Shown piece after piece: positions 32,671 through 36,907 of a stretch of 36,907 nt of DNA. The stretch's first letter is position 1. Each line of letters opens with the position of its first letter. The notes under the pieces are model-generated. The model made no database searches. It worked only from the letters and a program-made list of their open reading frames with translations, and was not told the DNA's origin. The position numbers and the translations under genes are program-made. The stretch spans positions 1-36,907 of the forward strand of contig JAHQVK010000244.1 of the NCBI GenBank assembly GCA_019634385.1. Reading direction: 5' to 3'. Source of the stretch: Myxococcales bacterium (lineage in GTDB: Bacteria > Myxococcota > Kuafuiibacteriia > Kuafuiibacteriales > Kuafuiibacteriaceae).

Positions 32671-34530
32671 ATGGAGCCTTTTATTGGGCGAAGATTTTTG
32701 GGTCTTCTTGCCGCAGGGGTAGTGGTGTTCACTGTTGCCTTTGGACACGCTCAGCCAAGACCTATTATTGAGGGGATACGGTCCGGTACGCCTCCGGAGT
32801 GGGCACTCCTCCAACGACAGCTGATCCGCATGTCTTCGGAGGCCTGCGAACGCTTCTTTTCACGATTTTTTGACGAACGAGGGTATTTTCTGGCCTATGA
32901 GCGATATGGTGCCAATGATGGCCCGGATGATGCTATCGAAAACCTTAACAATTGGCCGTTACTGCACGCGATAGGTGCAAAGGATGAGCTGAACCAGTTG
33001 GTTCTTAGGGGGTGGGAGGGGCATCTACGACAATACACGCTTGCTCGCGATAGCCACGTACCGGTGGCAAACGAGGGTATGTATTACAAGGAGTTCCATG
33101 TGCAATTTGACTGGCAGCACCATGCGGAAGGCGTGTCGGTCTTTAACTTGATGGGCTTATCTAACCCTAACTATGCGCCAAACAAACGGCGAGCCCAACG
33201 TTTTGCGGGATTGTATATGGGGGAAGACCCAGGAGCCCCAAACTGGGATCCGGTCCACAAGATGATTCGTTCGCTGCTGAACGGTAGTCGTGGACCTATG
33301 TTGCGGGACGCTACTGCACTTGACTGGGCCGGTGGACCCTTTGAGGTGGAGCATCGCTTTTTTATGGAGCATGGCGAAAAAAACTATGACGAAACCCTCG
33401 CACACTACCAAGACTATACAGAAGTGGTGGGTGATCATCCCCTCAACTTGCTCTCCACAACTTTAGCTTTTCAGGCATATGTGGCCACGGGAGATATTAA
33501 GTATCGTACGTGGATCCTTGAGTATGTGAATGCATGGATAGATAGAGCCAAACGCAATGATCATATCCTTCCCTCCAATGTGGGGTTGGACGGCAAAATC
33601 GGAACCGCTTATGGCGGGCGATGGTGGGCTGGTACCTATGGTTGGGGCTTCAGTCCGGTGGATCCGACTACTGGTAAGCGGGCGAATCGTAATCGCGTGC
33701 CCCGAACGGTGCTGGCTTTCTATATCGCTTATGTACTGACCGGTGATGATACGTACCTGGAGGTTTGGCGAAAACAGACCGACCGGTTGAATGCCTATCA
33801 GCGGGTGAGTGAAGGGGAAATCGAAACCCCAACGATGTATGGTGAACAAGGTTGGTATGGGTGGCGAAAAGGACTGAATCAGGACAACAGCCAAGATATT
33901 TGGTGGTTTTCGCAAAAACTTTTTGACCGGCGCCGGGCGCCGGCTCATCCGTGGTTAAGTTTTTTAGAAAAGACCAATCCGGACTGGCCAGTTACGGCAC
34001 TTCGTAAGGACTTACAGACGGTCTATGCAAGAGCTCAGGCCCTGACAAAAGAGCTATCGACACCTGATACTCGGCTAGCTGATGCGGTTTTAGATCTTAA
34101 CCCGGCGGTGGTTACAACCTTGATGCAGCAAACGATGGGGGCGATACATATCGCTCGTCCCTCATGGTCTAAAACCTCACCCTCGATCGGTGGTTCGCCT
34201 TTGTTCGCTAGGATCCGACATTTTGATCCGGTGCGTCGGAGGGCGGGGCTACCGGAGGATGTAGCCGCGTTGGTGACCGGAATGGATTTGACGACAACAA
34301 CGGTTGAGCTTGTGAATCTTCATCTTGTTGACCACCGAGATCTCATTATCCAGGGCGGAGGCTATGCTGAACACCAGATCCACTATGTGGTGGTGGACGG
34401 TACAAAGCATAAGGTTGAGGCTCCGTGGGTGAAAATACGGCTGCAACCGGGTGCGCATGCGATGGTTGAGTTGACTATGAAGCGATACGCAAACCCACCG
34501 ACTCAGTGGTTTCCGTGGGATCGGCAATGA
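32671..34530 (+). CDS. Large secreted protein of unknown function, probable alpha/alpha-barrel
   Basis: About 619 residues. The signal peptide (FLGLLAAGVVVFTVAFGHAQ) ends near residue 29. The mature protein is rich in Trp, Tyr and Asp and has repeated helical phrases (NWPLLHAIGAKDELNQLVLRGWE; TTLAFQAYVATGDIKYRTWILEYV; TVLAFYIAYVLTGDDTYLEVWRKQTDRL), the pattern of six-hairpin (alpha/alpha)6 barrels found in many sugar-acting enzymes. I do not recognise the family and assign no activity. A small C-terminal beta-rich region (about 530-610) follows. GTG 32668 or ATG 32671 are the possible starts. Repeat A3 occupies the immediate upstream region. Confidence 0.75.
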   Translation: MEPFIGRRFLGLLAAGVVVFTVAFGHAQPRPIIEGIRSGTPPEWALLQRQLIRMSSEACERFFSRFFDERGYFLAYERYGANDGPDDAIENLNNWPLLHAIGAKDELNQLVLRGWEGHLRQYTLARDSHVPVANEGMYYKEFHVQFDWQHHAEGVSVFNLMGLSNPNYAPNKRRAQRFAGLYMGEDPGAPNWDPVHKMIRSLLNGSRGPMLRDATALDWAGGPFEVEHRFFMEHGEKNYDETLAHYQDYTEVVGDHPLNLLSTTLAFQAYVATGDIKYRTWILEYVNAWIDRAKRNDHILPSNVGLDGKIGTAYGGRWWAGTYGWGFSPVDPTTGKRANRNRVPRTVLAFYIAYVLTGDDTYLEVWRKQTDRLNAYQRVSEGEIETPTMYGEQGWYGWRKGLNQDNSQDIWWFSQKLFDRRRAPAHPWLSFLEKTNPDWPVTALRKDLQTVYARAQALTKELSTPDTRLADAVLDLNPAVVTTLMQQTMGAIHIARPSWSKTSPSIGGSPLFARIRHFDPVRRRAGLPEDVAALVTGMDLTTTTVELVNLHLVDHRDLIIQGGGYAEHQIHYVVVDGTKHKVEAPWVKIRLQPGAHAMVELTMKRYANPPTQWFPWDRQ

Positions 34531-34642
34531 CTGATCGAGGATGGTCTACTACCCCGCGAGCAAGATAAAACGACGTTATACAAGGTTAAGGCAGCCGCGT
34601 CGGTTGCTGCGACAGCGGCCGGTTTCCTCATGTCCCTGCAGC

Positions 34643-34755
34643 TACAGCAAAGACCACTTGAATTGATTCTGTAAGAATCAGCAAGTGGTCGCGCAGCGGG
34701 GTGTAGCCCGGCGTAGCAGCAGGAACTTGGGTTCAACCCAGATGATTCTGCTGTA
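34643..34755 (+). repeat. Palindromic repeat family B, copy 5 (complete)
   Basis: A 113-bp copy bounded by AGCTACAGCAAAGACC and ATTCTGCTGTAGCT, where the terminal inverted repeat is extended to AGCTACAGCA / TGCTGTAGCT. The GATTC-TGTAA-GAATC hairpin is intact, while CTTGGGTTCAACCCAGATG is slightly degraded. It ends two bases before the TAA stop of the convergently placed lactonase gene (34758-34760). Confidence 0.88.
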
Positions 34756-34757
34756 GC

Positions 34758-35849
34758 TTAGGACTTAGGCAGACTGATGACCTCAACCCAACTCGGGTTG
34801 TGGCCCACCGGGTAGCGACCAGCTGGGCTTAGCTGACCTTCGGCGGATATTTTGTAGACACTCAGCTGATGAGATCGTTGTCCAGCTACTAGGAGAAAGT
34901 GGCCCTCAGGGCTCAAAGCTATAGCTCGAGGTTGTTTTTCGGTGGGGGTGTGATGCAGAGCTTTGGCGTGGTTTGTCTCCGGATCTATTGCGAACGTGGT
35001 GATCATACTTGAGGTACGCTCTGCAGTGAAAAGCAGGCGGGCATCGGGGGTGACTGCGAGCTGCGAACCCCACACCTTTCCAGAGAACTTTTTGGGTAAA
35101 AATGATACCGACTGAATTTCGCTAAGTATCCCCTGTTTTGGATCTATTGTGTAGGTATTCAGGGTGCCGTCCAACTCATTGATCAGGTACATGATCTCTT
35201 TCTGGGGGACGTAGGCGAGATGCCGTGGCCCAGCCCCCGTTTTTGTTTTCATAAGCGAGGGGGTATTGGGGTGCAGTTTGCCAGCCTTGTCGTCAAAGAT
35301 GTATTGCTGCACTTGGTCACTTCCTAAATTGGTGACAAATGCTCTCTTATTTGCGGTCATAACGACCGCGTGAGCATTTTTACCGGTGTTTAGTAACTGG
35401 GAAGGTGTTTCTTCGACCACCCCATTTTTGCCGAGCTTGTGTATACTGACTTTAGAGTCGGAATAGGATGAGGCGAAGATGAAGTGTCCCTCGTGATCCG
35501 TTGCCAGGTGACATGTGTTCGCTGGGAGTTTGGTGATCGCGAGTGGAGTGAGGCGACCGGACTTACTATCGATGTTCAGGGTGGCTATGGAAAAAGGCTC
35601 AGCCCGTAAGGATGCATACAGTCGGGTACGTTCGGGATTGGTGGTCAAGGCCATGACGGACTTGCCCACATTGATCTTTTGGATGGGCCGAAGTTTGCCG
35701 TCCAGTTTCTGTAACTCGTAGACCGCAATTTGTCCGTCGTCGGTATTAGATACATATACCAAGGTGGTGGCAAATGCGGCTGGGTTGAGGCCCAAGAGCC
35801 CCCCAAGTAGTAGCTTAAGGGTAAATAGATAGCGAATTGTAGGTTGCAT
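34758..35849 (-). CDS. Exported lactonase-family seven-bladed beta-propeller protein
   Basis: 363 residues. The N-terminus (residues 1-28, LFTLKLLLGGLLGLNPAAFA) is a signal peptide. The body is a seven-bladed propeller of the 6-phosphogluconolactonase/YbhE-like (Lactonase, PF10282) family, with recurring LYASLRAEPFSIATLNID, FIFASSYSDSKVSIHKL, RAFVTNLGSDQVQQYIFD and FLLVAGQRSHQLSVYKI segments. The E. coli relative, Pgl, hydrolyses 6-phosphogluconolactone in the cytoplasm; the signal peptide here makes that role unlikely, so a periplasmic lactonase or binding function is more plausible. Its 3' end abuts repeat B5. Confidence 0.85.
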   Translation of the reverse strand: MQPTIRYLFTLKLLLGGLLGLNPAAFATTLVYVSNTDDGQIAVYELQKLDGKLRPIQKINVGKSVMALTTNPERTRLYASLRAEPFSIATLNIDSKSGRLTPLAITKLPANTCHLATDHEGHFIFASSYSDSKVSIHKLGKNGVVEETPSQLLNTGKNAHAVVMTANKRAFVTNLGSDQVQQYIFDDKAGKLHPNTPSLMKTKTGAGPRHLAYVPQKEIMYLINELDGTLNTYTIDPKQGILSEIQSVSFLPKKFSGKVWGSQLAVTPDARLLFTAERTSSMITTFAIDPETNHAKALHHTPTEKQPRAIALSPEGHFLLVAGQRSHQLSVYKISAEGQLSPAGRYPVGHNPSWVEVISLPKS

Positions 35850-35905
35850 GCGCAGCGCCTACTCAAACATACCTTCATGTTCTGGGAAACAGCGGAAAGA
35901 TGTAT

Positions 35906-35930
35906 CGGCCGCGCCTATGAAGCGCGGCCG
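35906..35930 (-). terminator. Strong GC hairpin, probable terminator of the protease-like gene
   Basis: CGGCCGCGC pairs perfectly with GCGCGGCCG (9 bp) around the 7-base loop CTATGAA, about 32 bp beyond the minus-strand stop at 35962. There is no strong T-run after it on the minus strand, so intrinsic termination is likely but not ideal. Confidence 0.55.
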
Positions 35931-35961
35931 GGGTTGAAGCGCGGAGCGAGGAAGGTGTTGC

Positions 35962-36907
35962 CTAGTTTTTATTCGCCCAGCTAAGGACTTCGCGAGATGG
36001 AGAGAATATGAGAGCCTCCGTTTCGGGGGTGGCACCTCCTCGATTTTCTTCACCGCGATCGCTGTTAGTGAGAAGTAAAATACCGAGGTTGGGGCCCTCG
36101 GTGCCATGGTCAGTTACCTCCAGATAGCCCACCTCATACGGTTCAACATCTTCAACCTCGGCGGTGTATCGCTCCGCTCCTAGCACAAACTTCACTGGCT
36201 CGATGCGATCTCTTGGCTCGGCATCAGCCGGATCAAAGAAGGCCGAATAAGTCTCGAAGGCCATGCTGACTTCCTTGGTTCCGAAGTCGGCGGAAGTTAG
36301 GCCAAGCTGCTCAGCACATGCGGTGAGGACGGTGTTTTTGGTATTGGTTGCATTTTCTACAAAAAAGAAAGCACTTAAGAAACTATCGGGGTCTGCGACC
36401 AAAGACACATTGCGTCCATCAATACCCGGAGTTAGTGGATCCAATAGGAGAAAATCGCCATTGAAGAGTCGGTAGTCCGTTACACCATCCCCGGTTAGAT
36501 CTATATTGACCTGCTGGATGAGGGGGATAGGGAGGGCACTGGTCTCCCACAAATGGAAGGCCACTTCGATAACGAAGGAATTGGTGGGACCACACACGGC
36601 TGCTGGTACCGGGCTGGTTCGGACCCCTACCGCTTTGAGATCAATCGTCGGATCTTCAGGGCCTGATGGTGGGGGGAGCCGCTCACTCAGCGCAAGCAGA
36701 GTGAATGCCTCGTTGGTGGCTATACCCATCCCTTTATTCACGATCTTGGTTCGGGCCGTCCCATCAGCAGAAAACCGCAATGCTCGTGAACGTGTGAGGT
36801 TAGAGGACTTTCGGGGTAACATATACCACGGGACACTCAGCGTTTCTGTGCTGCTCTCGATGACAAAGTATCCATCATATTCGTTGGTGTTGAGTCCGGT
36901 GGGATCA
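35962..36907 (-). CDS. C-terminal part of a probable secreted subtilisin-family protease (truncated by window edge)
   Basis: The frame is open through the window edge; the ATG at 36822 is internal. The visible 315 or so residues include DPTGLNTNEYDGYFVIES, then ...SVPWYMLPRK, a phrase typical of the long C-terminal beta-sandwich of S8 (subtilisin-like) proteases, followed by an inter-domain region with VNIDLTGDGVTDYRLFN and a C-terminal Ig-like domain. No catalytic triad is visible, because that part would lie upstream, outside the window. The family call rests on the PWYMLPRK region and is moderate. It is followed by a GC-rich hairpin. Confidence 0.55.
   Translation of the reverse strand, partial: DPTGLNTNEYDGYFVIESSTETLSVPWYMLPRKSSNLTRSRALRFSADGTARTKIVNKGMGIATNEAFTLLALSERLPPPSGPEDPTIDLKAVGVRTSPVPAAVCGPTNSFVIEVAFHLWETSALPIPLIQQVNIDLTGDGVTDYRLFNGDFLLLDPLTPGIDGRNVSLVADPDSFLSAFFFVENATNTKNTVLTACAEQLGLTSADFGTKEVSMAFETYSAFFDPADAEPRDRIEPVKFVLGAERYTAEVEDVEPYEVGYLEVTDHGTEGPNLGILLLTNSDRGEENRGGATPETEALIFSPSREVLSWANKN

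Noticed and set aside
1-36907. CRISPR array, prophage, integrase or insertion sequence
   Set aside because: Repeats are palindromic, dispersed and of different length, not regularly spaced; no cas, phage or transposase gene was seen.

Overview
The window reads as a chromosomal segment of a Gram-negative bacterium with roughly half G+C. Evidence for this is a TolC-type outer-membrane channel with a MacA/MacB-type pump, proteobacterial sulfate-assimilation genes (including the DUF2849-cysI-DUF934 set, best known from Alpha- and Gammaproteobacteria) and several Sec-exported proteins. Other genes have a Myxococcota/Bradymonadota flavour: a large surface protein carrying a 'Myxococcus Cys-rich' repeat next to FG-GAP repeats, and a double PilZ-like protein. 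I cannot place the organism more precisely than a proteobacterium-like lineage. There are no rRNA, tRNA, transposase, integrase or CRISPR genes.

Layout. 1-536: repeat elements. 537-6208: a GT32-like glycosyltransferase, then a tripartite efflux system in which the MacB-like permease is divergent from the adaptor-ATPase-TolC operon. 6247-8527: a double PilZ-like protein and an exported 'Maf-annotated' protein on the minus strand. 8738-13040: three GT-B glycosyltransferases. 13332-17355: a RarD-type transporter and a three-gene arsenosugar operon (AhpD-like protein, arsS, arsM), preceded by a perfect 14-bp palindrome. 17600-20746: a 1048-residue secreted protein with four NBR1/FW-like Ig domains, a Myxo-Cys motif and seven FG-GAP blades. 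21546-22662: a lone receiver protein and a small membrane protein. 22778-29880: a complete APS-to-sulfide assimilation locus, with cysH, split siroheme genes, DUF2849, cysI and DUF934 on the minus strand and cysD-cysN-DUF2061 on the plus strand. 30411-31721: a YegD-like Hsp70 ATPase. 32671-36907: a secreted protein of unknown function, an exported beta-propeller lactonase-like protein and the 3' end of a probable subtilisin-family protease.

How the genes work together. CysDN makes APS. The iron-sulfur (APS-type) CysH reduces it to sulfite without an APS kinase. CysI, with siroheme supplied by the two neighbouring genes, makes sulfide. ArsM and ArsS would methylate arsenite and then add a 5'-deoxyadenosyl group, the first steps to arsenosugars. 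The glycosyltransferases and the efflux pump suggest envelope polysaccharide work and export.

The most unusual part is the non-coding DNA. At least four families of short palindromic, non-coding repeats (called A, B, C and D here) occupy nearly every sizeable intergenic gap, with 14 copies in 37 kb. Families A and C share a core although their terminal inverted repeats differ. There are junctions that look like insertion of one element in another, mosaic copies, and one copy that supplies the stop codon of a gene. They look like MITE-like or REP-like elements mobilised by a transposase encoded elsewhere, or structured RNAs.
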